Part shown: positions 11,253 through 25,013 of the stretch, piece by piece | How the letters are laid out: each line of letters starts with the position of its first letter | Position numbering within the stretch: the stretch's first letter is position 1 | Source of the DNA: Callipepla californica brunnescens | Taxonomy: Eukaryota > Chordata > Aves > Galliformes > Odontophoridae | Direction of reading: 5' to 3' | Assembly: GCA_023055505.1 (NCBI GenBank) | Contig: JALIRH010000149.1 | Span: 298,501-362,500 of the forward strand | Length of the DNA stretch: 64,000 bases | The notes under the pieces: model-generated | What the model saw: only the letters and a program-made list of their open reading frames with translations | Told to the model about the DNA's origin: nothing | Databases searched by the model: none | Position numbers and translations under genes: made by a program

Positions 11253-14080
11253 AAAAAAAATGAAGTACATGCTGGGCAGATCTCTAACTTTTACTTTGTG
11301 ATGATATCACAATAACATTGTGGTCTGCACTGCATTTACTGTCAGACATTTTACTTGAAAAAACAAAACTTCCATGGCACAATGTTCATTAAAGACACAA
11401 CTGATTATACATATTGAACTCTCATAGAAAGATCTTAACTACGGATTAATTGGAACAATGAATTATAGTAATAAAGTTTTCCTTTTATTGCTTACTTTGG
11501 AGTTCACATCCCGAGGAAACATAGCAGCAGATCATGTTTTCTGGCTTTATCTGTCTTGGTTGGGTCATAAAATTGTTGTGGGAGGTTCCTGTAAAGCATA
11601 TTCTTTAGGTGAGCGTGTTCCAGATTAGAATACTGGAGTCTGAGATCAAACTTATCCTTCTACAACTGGCAAAAAGATGCTAATCATAAAGATCTAGCTC
11701 CAAAAATGCTCAAGGACATCCATTGCCATGACTTAAGAACCTCTTTTCCGATCTCTCTTCTTATGAGAGATGAATAGGAAAACCAGTGATGCTGCAAAGA
11801 TAGATAGAAGGAAGCTTGCTTAGGAGGAAGACAGCTGAGCTAAATGATTTATTAATAATCATTAATTTTGTTGTCATGAGATTGTACCACATTTGGCAAT
11901 AAATGGCTGCGTTGTTATATTAATTTATCTTCATGTCTCGTTTAAATGAAAAAAACAAACAAACACCCATCTTAATCACTGGTTTATTTCTAAAATAAAA
12001 AGGACATGCAGGAGCGTCCACAAAGAAAATAACCTCTTTGATTCAACCTAACTTCCAGAATATGTAAAAGTAGTACTCTCCAATTACTTTGTTCAAATTC
12101 TACTCATTCGTCCATGGGTTTTATGGTTAGTTAAGAAGTGGAATAAATTAATTTCCCACATTATATATTGAACAATAGTGGATAAGTGGATGCAGAAAAC
12201 TCAGAAGCACCTCAAAAGACTTTTTCACACAGGTTTCTGGTGCTTCTAGCAGAATTAACTACAAGAATTATCCATCTCAATAAGAGAGAACTCCCTGAGA
12301 AATGAACACTGGGCATACTGTTTTTAGAAGTGCTAGGTACACAGATTCTAAGAGTTAGCCAAGTGGAACCAGTGTCTGTGGAGCCTGGTGTGAGAAAACA
12401 AGATATTCCACTTCTGCCTAAGTTGGATGCTTTATTTGCTTATTTTCTGTCTCATTTCAGATGTAGATCTATCCAGTGTCTGTACATACTTCCCCTAAAG
12501 TTCCTAGGTTACTTTCAAAGCTGAACAAGAACAACACTTGCATTAAAAAGAGGTAAAGATTTGCTGAATCAAAGTTCAGTGTATATGGGTATTCTAGTTA
12601 GACACTTATATGCCCATAGCAATTGACACATCATGATGTCCACTTTGTTGTGTTGTTCTTGGATGACTGAAATAGAGAACACTTTTACTGCTATTTGCTT
12701 CACTTCACTGAAGATGGAATGATTCCAGTTGTGTAAATAACTCCTGGTGCTCCTTCCAGCTTTTCTCCCCACTACCCCATGGAGATCCATTTGCTTAACC
12801 AGGGCAAAATATGGGAAGGAGCACAGCTTGATTCCTCACTTCAAACCTTCCAACACATCTCAGACCTGAATGAGAGTATCCCTACAAGAACAGACCTTGA
12901 CCTCTCCTCGATTGCACAGAAAGAACCAGCTGTACCATTTAAAGTCAAGGTTTTGTCGAAAGGTCTATTAAGAGGGGCAACTAAATGCATATAACTCTTG
13001 GTAGGACTTCAACTTAGGCCTCCAAAGAAAATCAGTTAATATCACAATCAACTTCATATTTCTCTAGTCTTGTACAAGTCCCTTGACATAACAATACTAC
13101 AAAAAGCAGTATTATGTAGTTAACACACGGAACCCAAGTCTGAACTTTCTTTTTTCTTTGCAGTGCCTCAGTTGAAACAGCACTCACATCACTACAGGAT
13201 TTATAAGGATTACATATGAGCTTTTTCCCATACCCATAATGAGTATGGGTTTCATCCATTAATGCAAGCTTGCATAAGCCCTGTGAATGAAGGGTTATGC
13301 ATAGCTTTGAAATACAATATCAAGTGGCAAAATGGAAAGTGCATAGAATACAATGTATTCTGTGTGGATATGCATTTTTCTCACATATAGTTGCAACTGT
13401 AGTTTAAGAATATTACACTGAGTCTGGAAGGTATCACCTGTTTTCTATAATGTAGTTTTCCTTTGTATGTTTGAAAAAACTAAAAATCATGGGAATTACA
13501 AATCATATTTTGTTATTCTACATCTGAGAAACAGCATCTGAATTCTACTGCTGAATTTGTAAGCTTATTTCCCTCAAAATATCCAAAGTTGCAGTGAGAA
13601 AGAGAAAGGATTAGAAAAATTAGTAGCTACAAGCACCAGGCTCCTACTTATTATCTGGTGATGCTTCCTGAAAAAAAGAAAAAAAAAAAGACAAGGAAGA
13701 ATTCCTTTGTTCTTGGCTGACATAAACTAGTGTAGTTACATTTGGATCTGAAGCTACATTGTAGAAGTCTGTTAGGTATACAGCACACTATTAGAGAAAT
13801 ATTTAACAGTAAAAAGCATTAAATGTTGATTGGTTCTCCATCTGGCATGAATAGCTCTCCTTTCCCATAGATATCTAACAACACAGTGCACTGAACATGT
13901 GAACAGTGTGAAGTTGCCATTACAGATTGGATAAAGGGGCCGTCTAGCTTCTCCTCATCCAGAGACTAGTTCTCGATGCGTATGAAGAAAAAAATAAAAA
14001 CAAGTCAAAAGAAATGATAAAATATGTAGAGATCTTTCCTGCTTTACATCTTCTCAGCTTTGCAAATATAAGCGGATGAG

Positions 14081-14104
14081 ACCTTTGAAAGGACCTTTGA
14101 AAGA
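14081..14104 (+). repeat. 12-bp tandem duplication (ACCTTTGAAAGG-like)
   Basis: The unit ACCTTTGAAAGG is followed directly by ACCTTTGAAAGA. Each copy contains CTTTGAA, the core bound by TCF/LEF proteins, but two copies alone do not show function. Confidence 0.75.
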
Positions 14105-16284
14105 AGTACATGACATTTGAGACTTCAAAGCACAGTTCATTTTTCTTTGTTCTTTCTTTTTGCATATTAAATTCCTTTTTGAGCTCCTCCTTGTATTTGG
14201 CCCTTATTCCTCAAGAAAGCAGCAGTAGCAACAGAAAAAGGCCAGATATATAGCTTTCCAGAAAAAAATTTATACTCTGAAGACCAGAGAGTCAAGGTAG
14301 GCACTCACTTTTATGTATGCATCGCTGATCTTTGGCATCTTCTGGTGTTGTGTAGTTGTTTTTGTTCAGAGAGACAAAAGCCTTACCAGTTCTTGGGTTC
14401 CTTACAAATTTTAGAGTATAAAACAAGCCCAGCAGCATCTTTACTGTCTTTAGAGTTGTCCTAAGACAGAGAGCTGCTAATCATAAAGTCAAGATCACAA
14501 AAGAAGTAGGTTTAAATCCAGCTTCTGTAGTATTAATGGCGTCCTAATTTGAAAGAGTGAACAGTGCCAACACAGATGTCTGAGAAGTGGCACTACTGGT
14601 ACTTTTAACAGCCAACCCCACAAAATGGAAAGTGCATTGCCTAGAGAATTTCTAACATCAGAAAAAAAAATCCTCTCTCCTGTACTAGATACCTGTTGTA
14701 ATGCATTACTTTAATCATTTCTGAAAAATAAGACTCTATAAAACATACTATATTTCATGGTAAAAAGATACTATTGCATTTGTACCTCATTCTCTCCATC
14801 TGGATAAAATTCTTGCTGAGCACATCAAACAGTTTTTATTTGTTTCTTGTCATGCTAAATAAAAAGACATTTATTATTACAAAACAGCCTGATAAACATA
14901 TAAATCTGTGCAGCTGAAAAGGGACCTTCTCAGACTGAAAATCCTAGCTTTTTAAAACAAACTCACTTTCTTAAAGAGCTTTAAATCCAAATGCCCAAAG
15001 TGATGTTTAACCTTTATTCTCTTTTCTCCCCCTTTCACACACATTCTTGTTCAGTTGTTACAGTATACTTGATTTAAAATTCAGCTTTTCTCTTGTTTCT
15101 CAATAGATGAGTTTTAAGTATGGTAAAATCCTATTAAAGAAAATAAAAGTTTAAAATTCAGATTACTTTCCAGATTTAGAGATTTGAATGGCAAGGGACT
15201 TGTTACGTGTCTTTTGCTGTGGAGTGCTATGTAACAACAAAAATGGCTTGAAAACTAAACTGACACTCCTGGGTCAAATACCTACTCTGAAGTGCCATCA
15301 TTCTGCAAACATGATAAAATCAAGACGAAATTTTACACGAACAAAAATTAATCACTCAAATGCAGTTGGAAGCATAGCCTAAACTTAGACAAGGCCAGGT
15401 TTTAGAATATAAGAACATACCATATTATTTATAACAAACACATCAGACATACCAGCTTGCATCTCTCTCTGTATTTGTCATACACACATGTAGATTTTGT
15501 CCTCTTTCCTTAATTCAATTTTAATAATGAAAATGTTTCTGGATCATATAATCACAGTTCAAATATCATACTGCCTTTAAAGAAATGTGACTCCTTATTT
15601 CAAAAAACATTGAACTTTTGTGTATGAAGTACATTAGTCTCACAAAAAAATTTGGACTATCTACAAATTGAATTATAGACTATATTTCACAGCAATGCTA
15701 ATGAATCATGAGGGAGAAGGATTGATTTAGCAAATAATTCAGTCAGAAGTACTAAATGAAGATAGAGAAGGCAATGCTGCATCTGGAAACCATGTGTTTT
15801 AAAAAAGGATGCTCATTCCAAGACTGACCTTGGCATGGGTTTTTCTGTTTAGTTCTGCTCATCCTTGAGGTGAAAAAGGCATAAGCTTTACTTAACTGTA
15901 AATGCTGTCATCGTTACCAGGCTTTAAATAATCAACATGCAAATTCAGCTGCCAGATAATCTGGTTGCTGTATTCCTAGAAAAAGTTTGACTATTTAAGT
16001 ACTTTCCTGAAGTGACTTTTCATTCCCTGTATTAAAGAGAAACCTACGCTAGCAGATAAGTTAATTATCAGTCATCATGCAGTTGCTCTGCTCTGAAGTC
16101 ACACTTTACACGTTAGTAATTCCGAGTGTTATTAGCTGAAGACGTATCCTTCAAGTAACAACAAAGAAAAATAAACAACATTTTTCAAATGAGAATTTAA
16201 GGAACTGTTTGAAAGACCTCTTGTATGAATTCCCTGAATGAACAGTACCCACACAACATAGTAAAGATAGACGGCATAATTTTG

Positions 16285-16545
16285 AATGGATAACACAGGT
16301 GGCATGGAGACACCCAATCCATTAGGAAGGGCTCACTTATCACCAAAGGTCAAAGCTAAGCCAGAACTCCACACAGGAGGGATCTCCAACAAGAAACCCA
16401 TCCCCAGTGGTGGTCAGCCCTTAAATGAGGTCTGGGAGAGGTGGAGCCAGACTCCACCCCTTCCAGTCACACAGGTACATTGCCTTCACCTGTGCTTCTG
16501 TGGCTGACTCAGTACTCACCTCAGGTGACTAATCAGTGGTTCAGG
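16285..16545. other. GC-richer unclassified block, possibly an old LTR or other transposon fragment
   Basis: This 260-bp stretch is clearly richer in G and C than the DNA on either side. It holds a perfect 7-bp stem (GGTGGAG at 16440-16446, CTCCACC at 16452-16458) and a TTAAATG motif about 20 bp upstream of that stem, an arrangement that would suit a decayed LTR promoter. I cannot find paired terminal repeats or a target-site duplication, so the class remains open. It could also be unique sequence. Confidence 0.3.
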
Positions 16546-17689
16546 CTGTGATTCAATAGTTCCCATACACCTCTTCAGAATATACAATGAAAAATTGTCA
16601 GAGATACCTGTATGCGTAATGAAAATTGACTTCTCTGCCAATTTCTTACCAACTTGACTAACTCTTCCTATATCTCTAGTTGTTTTCAATCTGAATATTT
16701 GAATGTCATGAGACAGGTATTGTGACATCATTTATATAAAACTTTATTTAAACAGCCTTCATTTCATCTGTGATTTTGCTCAGTCAACAAAGGAAGAAAT
16801 ATTAAAAGGTACAGGAAAAAACTGCAATAATAAGAAGTTACTCCTCAGGAATTCCAAAAGGAACATCAAATGAGTAATATTAGCAGGAATCTTACAGGCA
16901 TAACTAATCATTATGATATACTTGACAAAGCAAGCATTGATCTAGGTGAAAGACTCAAAATGTACTATATTTTCCAGGCATGGTCTTCAGATGTGTTCTA
17001 TTTGCTTTTTATTTTTTAAGTTGCTATAGTAAGAAGCCACTCAAGTCTCAAAAGTTTACTGTTTACTCTGCTCCAGATGTTAAGGCCAATAAGACCTTAC
17101 AAAACTGAAGAAAAAAACACTTTCATAAAGTGTGGAGTGTTTCTGTGCAGTATTTTGATGAGATTCCCAATATAAGCGAGTAAGATGCTGAGAATATCCT
17201 CAGAATGTTTTAATTACATTCAACTGCCTTAAAAATTGTGAATAACAGAGCCATCAGTTTTGCGTTTGAGAGCAGCACGTAGCGTGATATTTTGCTTCTT
17301 TGATTCAGTGATATCTTGAAAGGTTCACTTCCCAAAGTGCTCTTATGTGAAATTAGATATTCTCCATCCAACAGCATAAGACTCGTTCCATAGAAGACTT
17401 ACTCAAAATAGAGGGCTATAACAGTTAGGCAAAGAAGAGCCTAAGAAATCCTTTAGAATCTTTTCATTAGACCAGAGTGCTTCTATAGCTAAACCCTCTC
17501 ACTGCAGACTCTCTCATGCATGGTTATGCAAGGTACTTCAGTGGAGGGTGAAAATAGAAAGCCATGTGATACAGTGATGGGTCAAGGTAAGGGAATCAAA
17601 TTATTTGCTCTAAACCTTACATTTTCTCTTGTTGCTTATAAGAGAAGAAATAAACAAAATATAACCTCTTTACTCAGTACTGGTGATGC

Positions 17690-18096
17690 TTCACCTCGAG
17701 TACTGAGTTCAGTTTTGGGCCCCTCACTGCAAGAAAGACATCAAAGCCCTGAAGTGTGTTCAGAGAAGGGCAATGAAGCTGGTGAGGGATCTGGAGCACA
17801 GGCCTTATGAGAAGTGGCTGAGGGAACTGGGATTGCTCAGTTTGGAGAAGAGGAGGCTCTCTATTTTTTTTATTTTTTATTTTTCACTCAGAGGGTGGTG
17901 ATGCACTGGAACAGGTTGCCCAGCGAAGTTGTGGATGCCCCATCCCTGGCGGCAAGGCTGGATGTAGCTCTGGGCAGCCTGGTCTAGTGGTTGGTGACCC
18001 TGTCCATGGCAAGGGGGTTGAAACTAGATATCTTTGAGGTCCTTTTCAACCCAGGTCATTTTATGATTCTATGGTTCTATGATTCTATAATTCCGT
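17690..18096 (+). mobile_element. CR1 LINE, + orientation, with internal deletion
   Basis: CR1 3' sequence runs from TTTTGGGCCCCTCACTGCAA through GGAGAAGAGGAGGCTC, then jumps across a T-rich patch (about 17862-17884) to CTCAGAGGGTGGTGATGCAC and continues to the terminal octamers (ATTCTATG GTTCTATG ATTCTATA, 18066-18090). Relative to the usual CR1 order, the segment between the GGAGAAGAG and AGAGGGTGG motifs is missing, roughly 200 bp judged from memory, with a T-rich filler left at the junction. Confidence 0.93.
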
Positions 18097-18408
18097 GAAG
18101 GGAGGTTGTAGTGAATTGGAGGTTGGCCTCTGCTCTCATTGAACTAGTGATAGAACTAGAGGGAATGGCCTCAAATTGTGCCAGGGGAGATTCAGGCTGG
18201 ATGTTAAGAAATACTACTTTTCCTAAAGAGTAGTCAGGCGCTGGAATGTGCTGCCCACAGAGGCAGTGGCATCACCAACCCTGGAAGGTGTTCAAGGAAG
18301 GTTTAGATGTTGTGTTGAGGGACATGGTGAGAATTATTGGTGATAGGTGATGGTTGGACTGGATGATCTTGTATGTCTTTCCCAACCTAGGTGATTCAAT
18401 GATTCTAA
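18097..18408 (+). mobile_element. second CR1 LINE fragment abutting the first, + orientation
   Basis: Immediately after the octamers of the previous copy, another CR1 3' segment begins (GAACTAGAGGGAATGGCC, then GAGATTCAGGCTGGATGTTA) and ends in GATTCAATGATTCTAAG at 18408. It has the CAGAGGCAGTGGCATCACC and GGTGATGGTTGGACTGGATG signatures of a different CR1 subfamily from its neighbour. Two same-strand copies end to end suggest insertion of one copy at the tail of the other. Confidence 0.92.
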
Positions 18409-21400
18409 GATAATATGTGAAGTAATAAGGCTGCAAGACTGATGTTTGAAAAGTACATAATCTATGAAGTACATGGTACTCCATTAGAAGTAACAACCAG
18501 GAATCTACAGTAATTACATTACATCCTTCTTATCTCATAGTCTTCATATGTGTTTACTTTCTCAATAGTTCTCAACAAACTGGTATTAGATCTTCCTGTA
18601 AACTGTAAGACAGAAGACAGAGATTAGATTACATTGGACAAGAATTCAAGAGTTGAACCTATGCCACCACCAGACCACACACTTCTTCCTTACACAGCCA
18701 GGTGGAATTCTCTTTTTGTTTCCATCTCACAAAAACAGACCTTTCTATAACTATACTTTGAGTCAAAACTGCAATTTTACTTCCTCTCAAAGAAGATACA
18801 AAGATTGTGCAATGAATTTAATCTATCCTTTATTTCTATCAGGAAAGTAGTCTGACTTCTTAAACTGGCCTGCTATGATATCTAAGTTGAAGACAAACAC
18901 CAAAGGATTTTATTAAAACCAAACTACTTAGCTTTTTGTGAAACACCCCTGCTTAGTATTTGCTTTCTACATATAAAGCCTGTTTTTCTTTTATTTCTCT
19001 AAAACTGTGTGACGAAAAAGACCTTCAAGCCTTACCATTCAGCAGCTGAGCCTTTAAAAACAAATTTTTGGTAATATGAGTTTTTATAACACAATTATAT
19101 ATTTATTTCTTGGATTAGTGTATTTAAGGATTGTGAGGAGTTATGGGGATTGATTCCTTTTTTTAAACCACATGGGGTTTTTTGGCTTTAGAGATGAAAC
19201 AGTTCTATGCCAGATAACTAAAGCTTATGAACAAAGGCACTTAATTTAAAAGTTCACGCACAGGTTACAGAAACACCAGTGGTGTGAGCAGGTTTTCTTC
19301 TCCTTTCCTCTTCCAATTCCTTAAACACCTACCTGGATAACCATAGCTAACTGCAAATGAGGGACAAATATATTCCTGGAGAAAGTAAAATGTCTGGTGC
19401 TCTTGCTTCTCCAGGCTTCCTCAGTATACCTGGACACAGGTCTTGTGGCAAGCCCTCACTTACTGCTTAATTCTTTGTACAGGCAGCAGGTATTAAGCAA
19501 GCTTCTTACAGCAACTGTTCTGGGAAACACTGGCACAACTGTAATCCTCCCAGCTGAACAACTCCTAGGTATTTACTGATTCTCCCTGTGCACAGTTGAA
19601 GAGGCTCCAAGTCAGTGGTGCCAAACTAAACCTGGGGGCTTAGTTTTAGTAGCCAAACATAAAAATGAAGAAAAATGTATGTTCCGGATCAGAACTTTAG
19701 TTTAAATAGGAAAAATACCCTGATCAAAAGCCTCTACTGTGGAGTGCCGAGGATGGTTTTAGCTATAGAATCCTTTTCAAAACCTGCCTTTTCTTACATT
19801 TAATTCAGCTTTTGAAATATAGAATATAATTTCAAACTGGAATGAGAAACATACTTTCATATGCCTAGGAAGAAATAAATTGAAAGATTTCTTTTTCCTG
19901 AATCTTTGTTTTAGCTTAAAATATTATTCATGCACAGATCCATTTCATACTTTGGTATCCTGAAGCTTGTCTATTTATCTAATCTATTTAACTATTCATC
20001 TATTTTTAGTCAACTACATAAATAACATATTTACTACAAAAATGGCTCAGCTCTGGAAAATCACTTTGGAAGCATATATAATGATGAATATTATCAATGA
20101 AAACTCTAAAACTGAACCATCAAAAAATCTTGCTCCAAGATGAGGAGAAATATAAAGAATGTAGACTTCAATAGAGAGATCAGTTCCTCATAATAGCCTA
20201 ATCTAATAATTTGGTTGACGAGGGATTTTGTATCCTTCAGTGAAAAGAAGGCTATAAGAAATAGCTACATGCTAAAGTCCTGGTTCACTGGATTCTCTCA
20301 GACATTTAAGTTTTAAATTACAACCTCAGTGTAATTGTTTCTTTTTAGACTGCTTTAGCTTCCTGATCCATGAAGGAGAGTCTTAAAGGATGAGCAGGGT
20401 ACTAACTGCTGAACTTAATCAGATATGTCATTTATTATATAGAAAACCAGATCATTCTGAAAGTAAAACTTTTACAATATTTTTAACTGAAATAGGAAAG
20501 GTGGGCCTCAACATTTTCCATCCATAAGATAGGATGTCTGTATTTGTCTGTCTAACTTGAGAATAAAAACTGGCTGAGCTTTCAAAAAACTGTATGGGAC
20601 CCCAGGCAATACTGGAAGGAAATCTACTGTTGCCATTTCAATTCATTTATTTTTATGGAGTCAGATCATAGTAGATGCTGGGTATCAACAATGCAGATGC
20701 AATGAGAATCTGACATAGCTTTTACCGAAAATCTCTTGGTGAAAACTATTCAGAAATTAATAATTTTGCTCAGCTTTCCCTGCTAATGTTTCAGCACTGT
20801 ATGATATCTCTGCAGCAACATGAATGATTCTTCCTGAAGATTGCTCTCACTTGGCCATGGTTGTGCAGAGCAAACTGCAGAGGCAGGAAGAATAAAAAAC
20901 AAAAAGCCTATCACATTCAGTCACATTCAGACTATTTGCTTCCCACAAAAAGACACAAACCCTAAGTGGCACTTGGAAAATTTCAAATGTTGCCTGACAC
21001 CAAAACAAAATGGAAACATTTGTTCCCATTTTAATCAATCTTTCTAATGTTTGCATGTAAGATTGTACTGCACCAGATGAGCTCCTACCATTACCTAGTA
21101 CATTGTCATTTGATCCCCATCTCCCTTTCAGGTAACATATGTATTTTATACACCTCTACAACACTAGTAGCTAAATCTGTAAGTTCCTAGAATGCACTGT
21201 CTTTTTTCCTCATAATTTTTGAGTCTTCAACATCCAACAATCTCCATCAGAATGTCATAGTAGAGCATGAGTGAATGTTCTCACTTTTCATACCATTGAT
21301 TTTTTTTTTTTCCATTTCTGTCTCTAACTAAATGCCATTCAATTCTTCCCTCATAACAGCCCTATCGTGACAATGATTTCCAACTCTGCATTGTCATGTT

Positions 21401-21902
21401 TTATTAAATCTTTTCTGGGTTTCTGTGCCAAAGTCATAATGAAAACGTTCTATAAAATTAGTTTAAGTTTAATCCTCATTACATTCTACTGCAATCCCCA
21501 TGTGATCCAAGGTATTCCATTTACATTCCACTCATCTCCCCTTTAAGCAACTTTCAGCCAAGATCCTGTTCTTGTGTTAGTTGTCTCCAGCCCCCAAAAT
21601 TTCCTCTGTGACATAGCCTAATCTGCTGCAGTGAAATCCTCATAGACTTTTATATTAAGTTAAAGGTACTTGATATATTTGATATTTTTGATAATTTGTG
21701 CCTTTGTCCTATCTTCAATTACTTTTTTTTTAATTTTGTTTAGATTTTATAACTTTCCTTCAAAACTTCCTGTAAGTCATCAGAAATATTGAGTATAATT
21801 GCCTTACCTGTATATTTTTTTTATCTTTTATTATGTAGCTCTTACTTTTTCTTTTTTCTAGTTTCCCATTATATAATAGCACTTAAAACTGATAGAAACA
21901 GA
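18409..21902. other. AT-rich DNA, no gene recognised
   Basis: No exon, CpG cluster or transposon that I can recognise. Short frames of 60-69 codons occur on both strands at chance level. Confidence 0.55.
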
Positions 21903-22345
21903 GAATCACACAATATCCAGAGTTGGAAGGGACCCACAGGTATCCTTGTCCAACTCCTGGCTCCACAAAGGACCATCCAGAATCTAAACCCTATGTCTGA
22001 GAGCAGCACTGTCCAAAACTTCATGAGTTCTGGCAAGCTTGGTGCTGTGCCCACTGCCCTGAGGAGCATTTTCCATGCTCACTGCCCTTTGGTGCATAAC
22101 CTTTTCCAAACACACCCCGTCTCTCCCCTGACACAGCTCCACACAGTTCTTTTGGACCCTGTTGCTGTCTTCAGAGAGCAGAGCTTAAGCTGTCCTCTTC
22201 TCCCTGTGAGGAGCTGTGGGCTGCCATAAGGCCTCCACTCAGCTCCTCTACCCTGGGCTGAACAAACCCCCAGACCTCTGTCAGTCCTCATGAAACTTCC
22301 CCTCTAGACCCTTCAACCACCTTCTTCGTCGTTCTTTGCACACTG
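21903..22345 (-). mobile_element. CR1 LINE, - orientation
   Basis: Reading on the minus strand, the 3' end is at about 21903 (AATCACACAATATCCAGAGT on the + strand) and the copy extends leftwards in CR1 order through GGAGCCAGGAGTTGGACAAG to the segment with CTGGGCTGAACAAACCCCCA on the + strand near 22252. It is 5'-truncated near 22345. A 146-codon + strand frame (21789-22229) lies mostly inside it and is not a gene. Confidence 0.92.
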
Positions 22346-22404
22346 TCTAATATTTTTATGTCACAATCACGTTTGTCAAAATTGACATATTTGTTAAAAT
22401 TGCT

Positions 22405-22640
22405 TCATATCATATTTGGGTTAGAAGATACTTTATGGATATCATGTTCCAGTCTTCCTGCTGTGGGCAAGGATATCTTACACTAGATCAGTTTTCCCAA
22501 AGCATCATCCAACCTGGCCTTCAACATTTCCAGTGAAGGGGCATCCATAACTCCTTCAGGAAATCTGTTATAGCACCTCACCACCCTCATGGTAAAAAAA
22601 ATTTATTCCTTATACTGCCATTATCACAGTTCTTTGCTCC
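22405..22640 (-). mobile_element. older CR1 LINE fragment, - orientation
   Basis: The + strand shows CTTCCTGCTGTGGGCAAGGA, then CATCCAACCTGGCCTTCAAC, then CACCTCACCACCCTCATGGT, which is the complement of standard CR1 3' sequence in order. It is more diverged than the neighbour at 21903-22345, and its octamer end near 22405 is degraded, so it is probably an older insertion. The right border fades into AT-rich DNA. Confidence 0.88.
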
Positions 22641-25013
22641 TCCTTAACACTGTCTTCTATGTGTTTATAATCTTCTACAATTTCCGTCTCAGTTTTAAAA
22701 TTAAAGTTATTTGTGTCTTTCTCATTATCCATTCAATACAAGTTCTATTCACTCGAGTAACTGGAACATACCCATACCACCAACTATCATTTTTGAATCT
22801 GTATGGATTAATCCCATACATGTACAGTAGTAGAAATTATGGAGCTCTATATTTAATATGACTTCTGATCTTGGTTTCTATTTTGGGGTAAACAGATAGA
22901 GTATGAATACATTTGTGTCACCAGTGCTCTGAGGGAGGGCATTGAGCTGGAAGTCTTGACTTCTTATGTTTGACAGCAGAGAACGACAAAAGTCACAGCT
23001 ATAGAAATCTGTATAAGAAGGCATAAATACAACAAATTTTCTGCCAAAACTTGATGCAAAACAAACCGTGTTTGTGACTCAAATCTCAGCTTCCTCCCTA
23101 AATCTCATGTGTATATTTTCATTGCTGTCATAGGGCATCCCTCAATTTCCCATATTATTTTGGCATCAGTAAGAATGAAATCATATTAAAAATTGGCAAA
23201 AGCAAAACACTACATTTACTGAATTTCAAGACAAGGGATTTCCAGTCATGGGAAACTGGAGATTATGTACTTAGCTGTAACACAAAAAAGGTCATTAAGT
23301 CATTTTCAGTAGTGATGCAAAAGATGGCATAAATTAGATGTGGGCTTTGGTAACTGTGTAAAATGTGCATAATGTTAGATTCAGAAGAGAGTGGACATTC
23401 CTTTTGCAATGCACAATACAGATTTTTGCTTGAGATTGTTTTTTTTTTTTTGTTTATACGAACAGAACTCTCCTGATTTAACTATGGAATTACTTTTAAC
23501 CATTACTGCTCATAAATGAGACATGTATCTGATCAAATAATTCACCCCTCTGGCAAATATGTTGTTGGAAAAAAAAAAAAAAAAGAAAGAGATTCAGAAT
23601 CAGTGAATAGATGCTTTTTAACTGAAGTGTCCTTAGTTTCTTATAAAAGGTCTGACTGAGTTCTGGCCCACTTAACAACTTGAAGCCAAATATAATTAAA
23701 AACACAGACCTCAGAGGAACTTTCCAAGCCATCACAATAATGTCTATGATATATCTGATTTATTTTTATCCTGAAGACAATTTATCACTTGATCTTCTGT
23801 ACAGTAATGTACCTGTTTTAATGTATTGGAGAATAAGGATTTGTAGTAGCACCTTGGTCGTTTTAAATCTCTTGAATTATTTGGAACCTAGAATTAGGTG
23901 AGATGAGTCCCATCCATCATTTCTAATTTTAAACATTAACTGTTTAAAATTACTGCAACATATGCACAATACCAGCTATAGATACAAGGTTATCTGTGAA
24001 TACATAGTGATATTTAATATTATGAAATTAATATATATATAATAATTGAAAAAAAAATCAATGTTGCACTGAAATGAAGAACAATATGAAGCTATTCCTG
24101 GGCAGTTGATGTTTACAGCTAAACATTTAGCTATGCAGAATACAAAATAGCATAGTATCTTTAGTTATCATGAAAAAGCACCAGGTAGACCTTTGAATTG
24201 TTCCAAAGAGACTTAAACACCAGACGCATTGACTTCCATTATCTCTTCACTGCATTTTCTTAGAACCAGTGAGTATTTTCCTCAGCTGGCATACACCAAC
24301 ATGGTTTAACCAAGCTGAGTGGAACTAAAGAGATTTATGAGAGCTGGCAGCTATTTTCTTACACTTACTTTTGGCCCCATTCTGCTTACACCAATTAATT
24401 TTCCTTGCAATTAAAATTTCTTTTGGGTGGCCTCTACGCCTTGCAAGATGAAATTCCATGCAAGCATGCAAATTTAAAATATGTATTTCTACTGTAAATT
24501 TCTTAGGTTGAGTATCTTCTTGCTCCCTTACACCTAAAATCAGTGATCATTTTATTTACTGTCTAGCTATAAGTTTGAAGGTAAGATTTCTTTTGTTTCC
24601 CATTACATTGTCATTTTTTTATGTTTGCTTTGAACAATTGCACATGCAAGGACTTCCGATACTTCCAATATTTCGTGGGAGCCAAGAGACCCAGTCCTCT
24701 GTGAACAATGAGAAACATTTAAAGGTACATTATAAACCACTGTCATTAGACTCAAATTTCTGAATGAGTCATGCTAAAATCTACTGTGAGCTCACAGATT
24801 TCTGCATCTAACTTTGATAATTCTAGCTGGCATTCTTGCAGTAAGGCCTTGAAAACTGAAATTTTACCCCCACCACATAATTGTCCTTTTACAATTTTCA
24901 TCAATTCAAATGGGGAAAAATCATATTTTTAATTAATGATTTATTTCATGTTTCTCAGCTCTTACTTCTTTATACATCAAACTTTCACTGGAAATTATAG
25001 GAAAAAGTTAAGA

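Larger units (their letters stand above)
11253..17689. other. AT-rich gene-poor DNA, no gene recognised
   Basis: No coding exon is recognisable. Small items present are an A-rich run at 13673-13690, a 12-bp tandem duplication at 14081-14104 and an unclassified GC-richer block at 16285-16545. The only other point of note is a non-repetitive block near 15870-16130. Confidence 0.55.

Noticed and set aside
21789..22229. 146-codon + strand frame with hydrophobic start
   Set aside because: Most of it is the antisense of a CR1 copy (21903-22345); the start is T-rich low-complexity sequence.
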